The notes under the pieces were generated by a model. It made no database searches and had not been told where the DNA came from. It saw only the letters and a list, made by a program, of their open reading frames with translations. A DNA stretch of 23,925 nt, taken from contig CAZWXI010000045.1 in NCBI GenBank assembly GCA_964637845.1, positions 1 through 23,925 of the forward strand, given 5' to 3'. How positions within the stretch are numbered: the stretch's first letter is position 1; each line of letters opens with the position of its first letter. The stretch is from PGYU01 sp964637845. GTDB lineage: Bacteria > Bacteroidota > Ignavibacteria > Kapaibacteriales > UBA2268. A program made the translations under genes and the position numbers. Shown in pieces: positions 1 to 9,016 of the stretch.

Positions 1-1
1 T

Positions 2-22
2 GGACACAGCAAGCTGTGCCCC
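2..22. repeat. Palindromic repeat remnant at window edge
   Basis: The arms CACAGC (5-10) and GCTGTG (13-18) form a perfect inverted repeat with a 2-nt spacer, just downstream of the propeller gene's stop codon. The motif looks like the intergenic palindromic repeats that are dispersed in many genomes of this group. The left boundary lies outside the window, so the element cannot be delimited. That it is dispersed is inferred from general appearance; no second copy is visible here. Confidence 0.4.
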
Positions 23-33
23 TACGATTATCA

Positions 34-1305
34 CTACCACTTCACGAACTTCTCCACTTTATTGCCAAACCGCACTAAATACACGCCCACAGGCCACTGC
101 GACACATCAATTCTTCCCCCCTCTCCTTTGGAGAGGGACGGGGTGAGGTGACTTACGCACTGCCCGAGCGTGTTATAAATTTTAACACTCCCTGACCCGC
201 TATTATATGAGGGGGAACTGTCGCCCTCTAAGTCATTTAAATTAATGTAAACGTAATCCGTGGCGGGGTTGGGGAAAAGAGCTAAATTTGTACCCTCTGC
301 GATACTTACTGGGAGGAGAACTCCACCTTGGCGATATACTTCCAAGCCAATTGCCTCACCTGTCTCGGCTGAATTTACCGCAAACCATGTGTTTCCGTAT
401 TTGTCTATGCTTAGTGCCGTGATGCTGTTACCTGTCAGCCCGGAATTGTTTCTATTTAAAGCAATCCATGTTGCGCCATCAAAAATGAATAAACCCGCAT
501 CTACGGTTGCGACGAGTATTTTCCCTGAACTGTCCACGTTTACGCACGATAAAAGCGATGACTTCAACCCCGAATTTTCGGAATTGTAAGATGTCCATTC
601 GACGTTATTGAATTTGAGTAGCTCGCCGGGCAGTTTCGAAAAAATCGGCTTAGTGGCAAACCATTTGTTTCCTTCTTTGTCCACGGCAATTGATACTACA
701 GTTGGCGATAATATCGGCGAATTGGTTGTATCGTAAACAAACCATTCTCCGTCAATGTAAGCACCGATTCCTCGGTAAAGATAACTCATCCAAATGTAGT
801 CGTTGTGGTCTATTGCCATGCTGTAAATTATTAGTTTATCCACCAAGCTGTCAATGTAATTATACGAATACCATGCCGAGCCGTCGTATTGAACGAGGTC
901 ATTTTGCGTTGTAAACCACGCATTCCCTCGACTGTCATGGTCAATTGCATAGACGATATCATCAGGGAAAACGGAATTTGAGGGGTTAAAGAGGCGAACT
1001 CCTTCGCCGTCAAATCGCATTGCACCATTGTCGGAAGTGCCGAACCAAGCCGTACCATCTCCTTTTGGTGCTATTGCTATCGCAGGAATCTCCGATATTG
1101 TATCCAATTCTAAGGTGTTGAGGTTCAGCCTCAAAGTACCTCCGAAATTCACCGATGCACCAATCCAAATATAATTTTCATCTGCTGCAAGTGAAACGAT
1201 TTCTCTTATATCATGAAAGTAGAGCCAATCGGGATTTTGCTTAGCATTGGCAGCAGTTGCGGTTAAGATTAAACAGATTGCAGATAAGTATATATAAGTT
1301 TTCAC
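34..1305 (-). CDS. Secreted two-component-regulator-type beta-propeller protein with T9SS sorting domain
   Basis: 423 residues with an N-terminal signal peptide (MKTYIYLSAICLILTATAANA, with AKQ following). Residues of about 30-330 contain repeated propeller blades of the 'Reg_prop' kind, seen as recurring G-N-x-W-F-A/T motifs (GNAWFTTQ, GNKWFATK, GNTWFAVN). The last 85 or so residues form a Por-secretion (type IX) sorting domain: FPNPATDYVYINL, VKIYNTLGQ, VSQWPVGVYLVRF, and a basic end KFVKW. The expected role is an exported, probably surface-attached protein of unknown ligand; free-standing propellers like this lack the kinase part of hybrid sensors. Two stretches inside the sorting domain, around EGDSSPSYNSGSG and LTPSLSKGEGGR, look like insertions, and the second coincides with a DNA palindrome. 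The start is chosen because it yields a proper signal peptide. Family assignment is secure; function is unknown. Confidence 0.85.
   Translation of the reverse strand: MKTYIYLSAICLILTATAANAKQNPDWLYFHDIREIVSLAADENYIWIGASVNFGGTLRLNLNTLELDTISEIPAIAIAPKGDGTAWFGTSDNGAMRFDGEGVRLFNPSNSVFPDDIVYAIDHDSRGNAWFTTQNDLVQYDGSAWYSYNYIDSLVDKLIIYSMAIDHNDYIWMSYLYRGIGAYIDGEWFVYDTTNSPILSPTVVSIAVDKEGNKWFATKPIFSKLPGELLKFNNVEWTSYNSENSGLKSSLLSCVNVDSSGKILVATVDAGLFIFDGATWIALNRNNSGLTGNSITALSIDKYGNTWFAVNSAETGEAIGLEVYRQGGVLLPVSIAEGTNLALFPNPATDYVYINLNDLEGDSSPSYNSGSGSVKIYNTLGQCVSHLTPSLSKGEGGRIDVSQWPVGVYLVRFGNKVEKFVKW
119..137. repeat. Palindrome inside the sorting-domain coding sequence
   Basis: CCCTCTCC (119-126), spacer TTT, GGAGAGGG (130-137): perfect 8-bp arms, followed by the G-rich ACGGGGTGAGG. 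It lies in frame within the propeller gene and encodes the part around SLSKGEGGR, which is absent from typical sorting domains. The sequence resembles palindromic repeat elements that invade both genes and spacers, so this may be an in-frame insertion of such an element. Confidence 0.5.
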
Positions 1306-1348
1306 AACAGTTCTCTCTTTTAGTTAAACTTCGAATAAGCGAATTAAG

Positions 1349-1361
1349 AAGTTGACAACTT
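1349..1361. promoter_or_regulatory. Short palindrome in divergent spacer (possible operator)
   Basis: AAGTTG-A-CAACTT is a perfect inverted repeat with 6-bp arms. It sits about 45 bp upstream of the minus-strand propeller gene and about 145 bp upstream of the plus-strand membrane protein gene. The overlapping CTTATAAG (1360-1367) is also self-complementary. The rest of the 200-bp AT-rich spacer shows no clear promoter match. An operator role is only a suggestion from position and symmetry. Confidence 0.25.
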
Positions 1362-1505
1362 ATAAGTATTAATATTTTATAAGAGGTACAAAGTTTATCT
1401 TCAAAAAATTATTACATCAAGAACATGAAATATAAGTTTTTGCATTTCGTTTCTAAAATTAAATTAATAAATTCACATAAAAAATAGCAAAATAGTTCCT
1501 AATAT

Positions 1506-1940
1506 ATGAACTTTTTTAAGAACATCGCAGTCAGAGCAATACTGTATATCGTGATTTTCGCGGCTCTGCTGAAATTAAGCGGAATGACTGTCGTATGGTT
1601 TTGGAATAAATTTTTGCTTAAACTCGGCAATTTCGAACCCATAACTTTCCTTGAGTCAGTTGGCATAGTAACTTTCGTTTATCTCGTGTTTGCCGGGATA
1701 CGTTTCGGATTTGCTTCTTATAATGAACGCCCGCTGAATATCCGTACCCCGGGGAGCATGCCCGAGTGTCAAGAATGTGCCAAAATCGCTCAACAAAACG
1801 GCATAGCCACGCTCCGAAGTTTGAGCAAAGAGGAAAAGGAGCGCCTCAAAGAAGCCATCGCAAAATGTTGCGGAATACCGCATAACACAACAAAAGCCAC
1901 TTCCAAGCCCGCAAATCTCACCTACCAAAAAGTCCCTTAA
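1506..1940 (+). CDS. Small membrane protein with cysteine-containing cytosolic tail
   Basis: 144 residues, family not recognised. There are two hydrophobic segments, about residues 8-30 (AILYIVIFAALLKLSG...) and 48-70 (VGIVTFVYLVFAGIRFGF). A hydrophilic tail follows with two cysteine pairs, PECQECAKI and AKCCGIP, separated by a charged helix (LSKEEKERLKEAI). Paired cysteines on both sides of a helix suggest a metal site or disulfide, but this is inference. ATG at 1506 has no visible Shine-Dalgarno, which is usual in this phylum. The gene stands alone, about 170 bp before the envelope cluster, and may be a separate unit. Confidence 0.6.
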   Translation: MNFFKNIAVRAILYIVIFAALLKLSGMTVVWFWNKFLLKLGNFEPITFLESVGIVTFVYLVFAGIRFGFASYNERPLNIRTPGSMPECQECAKIAQQNGIATLRSLSKEEKERLKEAIAKCCGIPHNTTKATSKPANLTYQKVP

Positions 1941-2003
1941 AAGAATCTGATGTTTAATTTCCATAATTGTTACTTTTCATTAGTGATTACGTCTTTTTTT
2001 TCG

Positions 2004-2011
2004 TAGTTTTG
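2004..2011 (+). promoter_or_regulatory. Putative -7 element TAGTTTTG upstream of envelope cluster
   Basis: TAGTTTTG matches the Bacteroidetes -7 consensus TAnnTTTG and lies about 100 bp before the chosen start of the TPR gene. No TTTG is seen at the proper -33 distance, so support is partial. If used, it would transcribe the five-gene envelope cluster. Confidence 0.3.
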
Positions 2012-2111
2012 TATTGCAGCATAGAGTATCTTTTCGAAAGGATTGAGAGAGAAGTGTTATTATCCCGGCGAAAGATACATGATTATTGAAAAAATAGTGT
2101 ATCGCGAGAAT

Positions 2112-5100
2112 ATGATTATACGATTACTTTTATTGTTCCTTTTGTTTAGTATGCTTGCCAAAGCAGGCATAGTCGAATATCCCGTCAACTACGGAACTCG
2201 AATGACAGGCGAAAGCGAGGAATTTTTCGAGTTTGGTCTCATACATCTGAGCGAATATAAAATTCTCGAAAAGCTCCAAAATTTCCCCGATAATCCGTCG
2301 GGGGACAAAGCAGAACTTCTTCGTGCGGAATTAGACCTTACCGCGGGAAACTTAGCTACAGCCGACCACCGATTAGCCGAATTTGTCAAAATCCGTTCGA
2401 ATTCTCCATTTGTCCCGTTTGCTCAAATTCAGCGAGGATATATCGCCTTCAAAGGGAAGAAATTCGAAAAAGCCGAAAAGCATTTTACAGATGCCAAATT
2501 CGTGTCACTGGAGGCATTTCAGAGCCGTAACGACAGCGATTATTACTATAATGCCCACATTTCGAATTATATGCTTGCTCTTGCCATGTCGCAGCAAGGT
2601 AAACATCTCGATGCGCTCCCTGTATTGCTTGACGGAGTTAAAAATTTAGCTCAGGGTGATTTTACCGATGATTCGTACTTTCTGCTGGGGCGCATCTACG
2701 AAATTAATCGAAATTATGATTCGGCTCTCGTTTACTATCGGATAATCGAAAGCAAATTCCCAGACACTCCTGTGATGCTTGTTGCTCTGATTCGAAATGC
2801 GAACTGCAACATTGCCTTACGCAAACCGACAACAGCTCTTGTTGCATTAGAGCGCTCTCAGACCTTATATGACAGGCTCAAAGTCGGTGAAGAAATCAGC
2901 TATTCAGACAAACAAAATTATTTCGTGGAAGATTTGAAAGAGCAAATTTCTTTCTTAAAAGGCGAATCCTACAATCTTGCGGGCAATTATGGCGAAACCG
3001 AGAGAGAATTTAACGATATGCTCGCTAAATATCCCAATTCCGAGTATCGTTTCGACGCTCTCAACAGCTTGGGATGGGCTTTGCTCAATATGGGCAGATA
3101 TGATGAGGCAATTTCCAAGTTCGACATTGTAATCAGTTCAGATTCACGCTCTGCGGAGCGTCCGCGTCCTGTTTCTTCGCTTTACAGGGCGGTCGCACTC
3201 AAACGTTCAGGCAATACAGACCAGGCAAGACGTGAATTTACCGCCCTCAGTATGCAGGCCGCATATCCATATATGGGACTTATACTGCTCGAAGTCGGGC
3301 AAATGCAATACGAAGCAAAAGAATACGACCAAGCCATGAAGACTCTCGAACGAGCCACACGCGAAACTCAGGACGCCCGCACTTCAGTTCGAATAAGTCT
3401 GCTCTTGGGTGCCACATATATGGAGATGAAATTTTGGGACCGTGCCGTTCGTGAATATAAGAAAGCTGAGGCATTAGCAGAGAATGCCAATGCAATAAAT
3501 ATGCCCAATCATAAATGGTATCTTTCGGAAGCACGGCTAAAGCAAGGTATTTCGCTTATAATGAGCCGCCGAGCCGCTGAAGCAATACAGCTAATCCAAT
3601 CATTCATCGCTGATAATAAAGATGAACCAAGAACTGACCAAGCTTTGTTCTGGCTTGCAGAGGCATATTTCAGGAATGATTTATTGAATAATGCAATTGA
3701 AACTTACCGCAATTTGCTGAATCGGTATCCCACGAGCCCTCGCAAAGAAGAGGCAATGTACGGACTTGGTTGGGCTCATTTTCGATTGAGAGATTTTCGG
3801 AACTCATCCCGCGTATTTGACGATATGATACGTGAATTTCCAAATTCAAGATTTGCGGTAGAAGTGCTTACTCGTCAGGGTGATGGCTACTATTTGAATA
3901 AAGATTTCGGTAAAGCCGCCGATTCGTACCGTCGAGCCTCAAGAATGTCGCCCGGCACCGAAGAAGGACAATATGCTTCATATCAACTCGCTCATGCTCT
4001 GTACCGTAACAACAGTTGGGAACAGGCAATCACTTCCTTGCTCGATTTTGTCCGTATGTATGGCAGGTCGTCTTATGCACCGAATGCACTTTATCTTATA
4101 GGTTGGATACGCTTTCAGCAAAAGCGCTTCAACGAGGCGATTGATAATTTCAGCTTTCTGATAACAGCATATCCGCAAAGCACTCTTGTACCGAGAGCAT
4201 ACTATGCCATCGGCGATGCTTATTATAATATGGGCGATTACGAAACATCTATCGAGCAATACAGGATTGTAATTGAATCTTATCCCGGGAGCCCAATTGC
4301 TCCTGAAGCCATCAAAAGCATTCAATACAGTTTAATGGCATTGGGACGTGAATCCGAAGCTATTGCTATCGCCAATCAATATGTCGAAACAAATCCCGAA
4401 TCGCCGTTTGCACCCGTATTTCAAAAGAAAATCGGGGAAATGTTTTATCAAGGCGGGAAATTCCGCGATGCAATCACCGAATACGAAAGGTTTATAGCAA
4501 AAAATCCCGCCAACGAAAACGTTCCCGAAGTGCTTTACATGATGGCAAAAAGCTACACCAGCTTAAACGAAACAGACCAAGCTGAAAGAATGTACGCCAA
4601 AATCGTTCGCGAACATTCACAAAGCGAATTTGCTCCCATGGCTTTGCTCGAGAGCGGTTTATTGCAAATAGAACTTGCAAACATTCACAAAGCCGATTCC
4701 TTATTGAGAAGTCTTCAACAACGCTATCCCGATAACCCGAATTCTGCCCAAGCCGGTTTCGAGAGAGCCGTTATTAAGTATCGCATTGCCGATACGGCCG
4801 CCGCAATTAGAATTTTCGAAGAAGTCGCTGTGCGATTCAAAGACAATGATTGGGGCGACCAATCACGTTATAGGATTGCAATGCACTACCGCGCCGTCGG
4901 CAAGTACGATTCAGCCCGCTACCATTTCAAATACATAGCCGATATAGATGACAATCCCAAGATTTCATCTGAAGCCAGTTATCGAATAGGCGAGCTATGG
5001 ATGCGGGAAAAGAATTACGAACAAGCTATTGAAGCATTCTTAATCGTAAAGAATCAATTCGAAGGCTACGAGGACTGGTATTCGCAGTCACTGCTAAATT

Positions 5101-5234
5101 TGGGTGAGTGCTACGAGCAAGTTCAATTATTCGATAATGCTCGAGAAATATACCGTGCTTTGGAAGCAATCAGACCAAACGATGATTACGGCAAAACAGC
5201 CAAAAGCAGATTAAACAGAATAAGGAACAAATAA
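2112..5234 (+). CDS. Large exported tetratricopeptide-repeat protein
   Basis: 1040 residues from ATG 2112, which gives a clean signal sequence (MIIRLLLLFLLFSMLAKAG). ATG 2079 and TTG 2043 are in-frame alternatives that add a charged, non-signal-like leader. After the signal, almost the whole protein is TPR-like helical repeats with recurring patterns such as A-L-Y-x-I-G-W, A-I-x-x-Y and x-F-P-x-S-x-x-A-x-x-A. These resemble the BamD/YbgF/CpoB type of periplasmic TPR. The last residues are basic (SRLNRIRNK). Such proteins act as periplasmic scaffolds for outer-membrane or cell-wall machines. The next gene, an outer-membrane barrel, starts 11 bp after the stop, so the two probably work together. 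Length and repeat number are well above those of CpoB or BamD, so it is not simply either one. Function is inferred only from context. Confidence 0.85.
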   Translation: MIIRLLLLFLLFSMLAKAGIVEYPVNYGTRMTGESEEFFEFGLIHLSEYKILEKLQNFPDNPSGDKAELLRAELDLTAGNLATADHRLAEFVKIRSNSPFVPFAQIQRGYIAFKGKKFEKAEKHFTDAKFVSLEAFQSRNDSDYYYNAHISNYMLALAMSQQGKHLDALPVLLDGVKNLAQGDFTDDSYFLLGRIYEINRNYDSALVYYRIIESKFPDTPVMLVALIRNANCNIALRKPTTALVALERSQTLYDRLKVGEEISYSDKQNYFVEDLKEQISFLKGESYNLAGNYGETEREFNDMLAKYPNSEYRFDALNSLGWALLNMGRYDEAISKFDIVISSDSRSAERPRPVSSLYRAVALKRSGNTDQARREFTALSMQAAYPYMGLILLEVGQMQYEAKEYDQAMKTLERATRETQDARTSVRISLLLGATYMEMKFWDRAVREYKKAEALAENANAINMPNHKWYLSEARLKQGISLIMSRRAAEAIQLIQSFIADNKDEPRTDQALFWLAEAYFRNDLLNNAIETYRNLLNRYPTSPRKEEAMYGLGWAHFRLRDFRNSSRVFDDMIREFPNSRFAVEVLTRQGDGYYLNKDFGKAADSYRRASRMSPGTEEGQYASYQLAHALYRNNSWEQAITSLLDFVRMYGRSSYAPNALYLIGWIRFQQKRFNEAIDNFSFLITAYPQSTLVPRAYYAIGDAYYNMGDYETSIEQYRIVIESYPGSPIAPEAIKSIQYSLMALGRESEAIAIANQYVETNPESPFAPVFQKKIGEMFYQGGKFRDAITEYERFIAKNPANENVPEVLYMMAKSYTSLNETDQAERMYAKIVREHSQSEFAPMALLESGLLQIELANIHKADSLLRSLQQRYPDNPNSAQAGFERAVIKYRIADTAAAIRIFEEVAVRFKDNDWGDQSRYRIAMHYRAVGKYDSARYHFKYIADIDDNPKISSEASYRIGELWMREKNYEQAIEAFLIVKNQFEGYEDWYSQSLLNLGECYEQVQLFDNAREIYRALEAIRPNDDYGKTAKSRLNRIRNK

Positions 5235-5245
5235 CATAGAGCGAT

Positions 5246-6847
5246 ATGAAAAAGTTGATATTAATATTATTTGTAATCGGGAATTTCGGGATCTACGCAC
5301 AGGAATCCGGAAGAGCACTCGCAACTGAGCCTCTTGATTTGCCGAATTTCATTATTCGCGGTGATTTGCAACTCGACGTAAATGCCGGATTCAAACAAGA
5401 CCCAAGCCGTCCTGTACCTCTTACTTCGGGCGAACTTGATTCATTGAATTCTCTCGATAAAATGCCTATTAAACCCCTAAATCCACCGGCTCTTCCCGTT
5501 GATATCGGATTGATGCGGCCATCAGATATGTTCGTAAAGGGACAATTCGGCAGATATGCCACAGCGGGAATTACCGCAGGCCTTGGGCTAAAATTGAGCG
5601 GATACGATTTATATGCTGTTGGTTCGTACGAAAACTCAGCGGGTCATGTAAAAAATTCCGAGTATTCTCGCCTTGATTTCAAACTTACGAGCGATTATAT
5701 CGCTCCCGAGAAATTTTTCATATTCGGTGGCAGCCGCACACGTACTGAGGTCAATTTCAACAGTCGCGATTATTTGCTTTACGGCTCACCCGAAGGATTG
5801 GAGAGAACTATACGTAATTTTGCCGTAAGTGTGGACGTTGACGGCTCGTTCAGCGGAGTGAATTTCAATACGGGTGCGGGATTCAACGGATTTGGTCTGA
5901 AAACTGACGATATAAACAGTGCAGACAACAATTACTTCGGATATTTGAATTTGTCTCGATTGTGGAATAATTTCTATTTAGACGCAAATTTATTGCTCGA
6001 TATGCACAGCATAAGGAATAGTGTAACTCAATTGATTCAACTTGACGGCTCTATTTCGGTAATTTCGGACAAAGTCACACTAACAGGAAATGCGGGACTT
6101 CAGATGGCAAGCAATGACCGTGATATTAGCCGCGGCGGGCTTTTAATCGCCGGTGAAATCGAATACCGATTGAACGAATTGCTGACCGCTAAAGCAAATG
6201 TACGCACGGGTCTCGAAAATAATAGCTTTAGGGAAATGCTTTATGCAAATCCATACTTGTCCCACTTCGCCGCATTTGATTATTCTTACGATATATTAAA
6301 TGCCAAAGGTATATTAAATTTTCACCCGACACATAGATTAGGAGTGAACGTTGGGTTCAATTTCCGTCATGTTGACAGATTGCCAGTATGGTATAATTAT
6401 AGAGTTTTCGTGCCAGGAGCATTCGAAGTCGAATATACCAAAGCTACTGTCATAACTTCCGAGTTGGAATTTTACTGGGACATGAGCGTTACGGACAGGT
6501 TCGGTGGGAAAGTCCAAGCTGTTAAGGCAACATTGATAGATTACGAAAATTCGCTCGTCCCGTATTATCCCGAATTGAAGATTTCTGGGAATTATTACAA
6601 AAAATGGTCAGAAATATTTGGCACAAAAATTGGAATTGATTATTTTGGTGAAAGGTTTGCGGACTTGGAAAATTCCGCGAAAATTTCTGCTTTTATTAAT
6701 GTAAAAGCCGAAGTAGATTATAAGGTTGCTGATGGTTTGATGCTTTTTGCGAATTTTGACAATTTAATTAACGATGATATTGTTATCTTTAACGGATATA
6801 AGGAAAGAGGAATATTTTTTAGTTTTGGGATGATGTGGCAATTCTAA
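5246..6847 (+). CDS. Outer-membrane beta-barrel protein
   Basis: 533 residues. Signal peptide MKKLILILFVIGNFGIYAQ is followed by a proline-rich periplasmic segment (to about residue 90). Many alternating hydrophobic/aromatic strands follow (for example NYFGYLNLSRLWNNFYLDANLL). The C-terminus is FFSFGMMWQF, whose terminal phenylalanine is the usual signal for barrel insertion by the Bam complex. It is shorter than a TonB-dependent receptor and has no plug domain I can see, so it is better called a barrel of unknown cargo. It sits between the giant TPR gene (11 bp upstream) and the SPOR gene (1 bp downstream), in one apparent operon with a TonB-like protein. That suggests an energised or wall-anchored outer-membrane complex. 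The substrate is unknown. Confidence 0.8.
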   Translation: MKKLILILFVIGNFGIYAQESGRALATEPLDLPNFIIRGDLQLDVNAGFKQDPSRPVPLTSGELDSLNSLDKMPIKPLNPPALPVDIGLMRPSDMFVKGQFGRYATAGITAGLGLKLSGYDLYAVGSYENSAGHVKNSEYSRLDFKLTSDYIAPEKFFIFGGSRTRTEVNFNSRDYLLYGSPEGLERTIRNFAVSVDVDGSFSGVNFNTGAGFNGFGLKTDDINSADNNYFGYLNLSRLWNNFYLDANLLLDMHSIRNSVTQLIQLDGSISVISDKVTLTGNAGLQMASNDRDISRGGLLIAGEIEYRLNELLTAKANVRTGLENNSFREMLYANPYLSHFAAFDYSYDILNAKGILNFHPTHRLGVNVGFNFRHVDRLPVWYNYRVFVPGAFEVEYTKATVITSELEFYWDMSVTDRFGGKVQAVKATLIDYENSLVPYYPELKISGNYYKKWSEIFGTKIGIDYFGERFADLENSAKISAFINVKAEVDYKVADGLMLFANFDNLINDDIVIFNGYKERGIFFSFGMMWQF

Positions 6848-6848
6848 T

Positions 6849-8219
6849 ATGGCAAATTTGCGTAAGGACATATTAAGCGAAGAAGAACGAGCTTCCGGAT
6901 TCGAACTGGGCGAGCACGATGATGACACTTTTTCGCTCGGAACGACGGATTATACGGAAGACCTCGAAAAGATTTTTTCTATTGAGGATGAATCAGCCGA
7001 TGAATCCGGATTAAAGGAGCCTGACGACTACGTTGTCTTGACTAATACTTTTGCTATCGAAACACCAATAACAAGTGAAGAGCAACCTGCAATCGAAGCT
7101 GAACCGCCCGCAAACACAGAGCCCAAAGAAGAAGTCCTTGTAATGGATGATGATTTCAAGGATATTGTCAAAGATTTGTTGAATAAAGATAAATCTAAAC
7201 GCGAAGTACTCGCAAAAATAGCGGGAGTTGAGGACGGGGCAATTGATGTCGAAGATACTTTCAATCCCGAAGAACATCTAAAAGACGCCGATAGCTTGTT
7301 CTTAGATGAAATTGCTAAGCAAGAAGAATATGTTCCCGAACCGGAGCCTATAAAAGAACAACTGCAAGCAGAAAAGGCAACTGCATCATCACCCGGGACC
7401 ATTACAGATAAGACCGAGACTGTAATAACAGAATCTATACCCAAATCTGAAGAAAAGAAGAAAAAGTTTCCCCTATGGCTTGCTGGAAGTATAGCCGCGT
7501 CAGTATTGATTATATCGGCTACGATAATTTATTTTGTAGTGCTGACTCCTCCCAAAAAAGTCGATATTATGGCAACAGATACAATTAAAACGGAACTTTT
7601 CACAAAATCTGAGAACAGATCCGAAAAGCAAGAGCAGGGAATTATCTCGCAAGTTGATACCGTAGTGCAAGTTGATACAGTGATGGAAGCAGAAACAGAA
7701 AAAATAGTTGCTGAACCGGAGTATCCCGTAACTCGACAGGCTCCGCCTCCTGCAACCGAATCAAAGCCGGAACAGAAACCTATTGCGGAAGCAAAGCCCA
7801 AGCAAACTGTTCAGCCGAGAGCGACTGCACCTCCCAAATCACGTACAACAGCACCCGCTCAAGCAATTAAGGTTGCCGAACCCGACGAACTCGCGAAAAT
7901 TGCTGTAGAGAAGAAAGATGAACCATTGGCAGCGGTAATACCCGAAAAAAAACCTGAAACTAAAGAAGTTTTTGAACGTGATATAATAAAGCAGGAGTTT
8001 GCCGTTCAAATATACTCGTCGCCTTCGCGAGAAGATGCCGAAAGATGGCTCGAAAAACTTCGTGCAAAAAACATTAACGATGCATACATAACTGAGCAAA
8101 AAATACGGGACCTGATGTGGTATAGAGTCAGATTCGGAAAATACGAGACACGGGAGGAGGCAAGAGCCGCCGCTTTAAGGTATGGCTATGCCCAAACTTG
8201 GATTGATAGAGTAAGGTAA
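6849..8219 (+). CDS. Single-pass membrane protein with C-terminal SPOR domain
   Basis: 456 residues with no signal peptide. Residues 1-205 are acidic and low-complexity, and should be cytoplasmic. One transmembrane helix lies at about 207-231 (FPLWLAGSIAASVLIISATI...), preceded by a KKKK stop-transfer. A long Pro/Lys/Glu linker of about 150 residues spans the periplasm, and residues 383-456 form a SPOR domain (FAVQIYSSPSREDAERWLEK...YRVRFGKYETREEARAAA). SPOR domains bind glycan strands stripped of stem peptides, typically at division sites. The topology matches FtsN- or DamX-like proteins, but nothing specific to either is seen. The ATG starts 1 bp after the barrel gene's stop, so translation is probably coupled. 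The gene ties the cluster to peptidoglycan. Confidence 0.85.
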   Translation: MANLRKDILSEEERASGFELGEHDDDTFSLGTTDYTEDLEKIFSIEDESADESGLKEPDDYVVLTNTFAIETPITSEEQPAIEAEPPANTEPKEEVLVMDDDFKDIVKDLLNKDKSKREVLAKIAGVEDGAIDVEDTFNPEEHLKDADSLFLDEIAKQEEYVPEPEPIKEQLQAEKATASSPGTITDKTETVITESIPKSEEKKKKFPLWLAGSIAASVLIISATIIYFVVLTPPKKVDIMATDTIKTELFTKSENRSEKQEQGIISQVDTVVQVDTVMEAETEKIVAEPEYPVTRQAPPPATESKPEQKPIAEAKPKQTVQPRATAPPKSRTTAPAQAIKVAEPDELAKIAVEKKDEPLAAVIPEKKPETKEVFERDIIKQEFAVQIYSSPSREDAERWLEKLRAKNINDAYITEQKIRDLMWYRVRFGKYETREEARAAALRYGYAQTWIDRVR

Positions 8220-8239
8220 AATTCAGGGGGGATTGTATA

Positions 8240-9016
8240 ATGGCGAGAAAAGCAACTTATGAGGAAGATAATGCGGTACAAATCAAACTGCCTTGGGACG
8301 AAAATACGGCCAAGGGGTTTGCTATTGCATTGGCGATGACTATTGTATTTTTGATTATTGCTCCAAATTTACAATACAATGACCCGCATTACAGAAGAAT
8401 TCAAATTAATTCGATACCTTTGACCATACTTAACTTTGGTGATGGTGACGGAACCGGACTAAGCAAGGGCAATTTAACAGCTGAGGGAGCCTCGCGTAGA
8501 GGTGGCGAAGCATCTTCGATTCTGCAGGATGCCGAATCACCATCAAAAACACGTTTTACGCAAACGGCTGAAATGCGTGACCCGCTTTCGGGCACTCCCG
8601 TAGCAGTTGCCGAGCTTAGTTCCGATGTTCGTACTAAACCGACCGAAAAGGGTGACGGCAGACTTGATATAGGCACACGTGACGGTGTGATTGATGGGAC
8701 AGGACTTGGCTCTCGCGGCTCAGGTCGAGGCAAGGGACTGGGTTTTGGTGATATCGAATGGGGCGGCGGGGGCAATAGAATCGTGCTTCAGAAGCCGTTG
8801 CCGAAATTCCCGCCGGGAGTAAATACCGATGCCGAAATCAAATTCAGATTTACAGTATTGCCAGATGGCACAGTCGGACGAATTATTCCCTTGCAAAAAG
8901 CAGACCCGAGACTCGAAGCTGCTGCCATGAATGCACTCAGGCAGTGGAGGTTCAATCGCTTGAATGAAGATATTGTCATGGAAGGTATTATTCCCTTAAC
9001 CTTTGTTTTGAGATGA
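8240..9016 (+). CDS. TonB-like energy transducer
   Basis: 258 residues. A short cytoplasmic N-terminus is followed by one transmembrane helix at about 26-43 (GFAIALAMTIVFLIIAP). The linker is glycine-rich rather than proline-rich and has repeats such as GSRGSGRGKGLGFGDIEWGGGG. The TonB C-terminal fold is at about 180-258: KPLPKFPPGVNTDAEIKFRFTV, PDGTVGRI, then EAAAMNALRQWRF. TonB proteins pass inner-membrane energy from ExbB/ExbD to outer-membrane proteins. No exbB/exbD is present in the window, so it would have to borrow motors encoded elsewhere. A strong purine-rich ribosome site, AGGGGGG at 8225-8231, lies 8 nt before ATG 8240, one of the few good ones in the window. The likely partner is the upstream barrel, although that lacks an obvious TonB box. 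The odd linker sets it apart from classical TonB. Confidence 0.8.
   Translation: MARKATYEEDNAVQIKLPWDENTAKGFAIALAMTIVFLIIAPNLQYNDPHYRRIQINSIPLTILNFGDGDGTGLSKGNLTAEGASRRGGEASSILQDAESPSKTRFTQTAEMRDPLSGTPVAVAELSSDVRTKPTEKGDGRLDIGTRDGVIDGTGLGSRGSGRGKGLGFGDIEWGGGGNRIVLQKPLPKFPPGVNTDAEIKFRFTVLPDGTVGRIIPLQKADPRLEAAAMNALRQWRFNRLNEDIVMEGIIPLTFVLR

Noticed and set aside
2043..2111. Earlier TTG/ATG starts of the TPR gene
   Set aside because: They place a charged leader before a clear signal peptide; kept only as alternatives.
7028..8099. Long minus-strand frames opposite the SPOR gene
   Set aside because: Serine- or phenylalanine-rich shadows caused by the codon use of the real gene; no independent evidence.
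8401..8775. Minus-strand proline-rich frame in the TonB gene
   Set aside because: It is the complement of the Gly-rich linker, not a gene.
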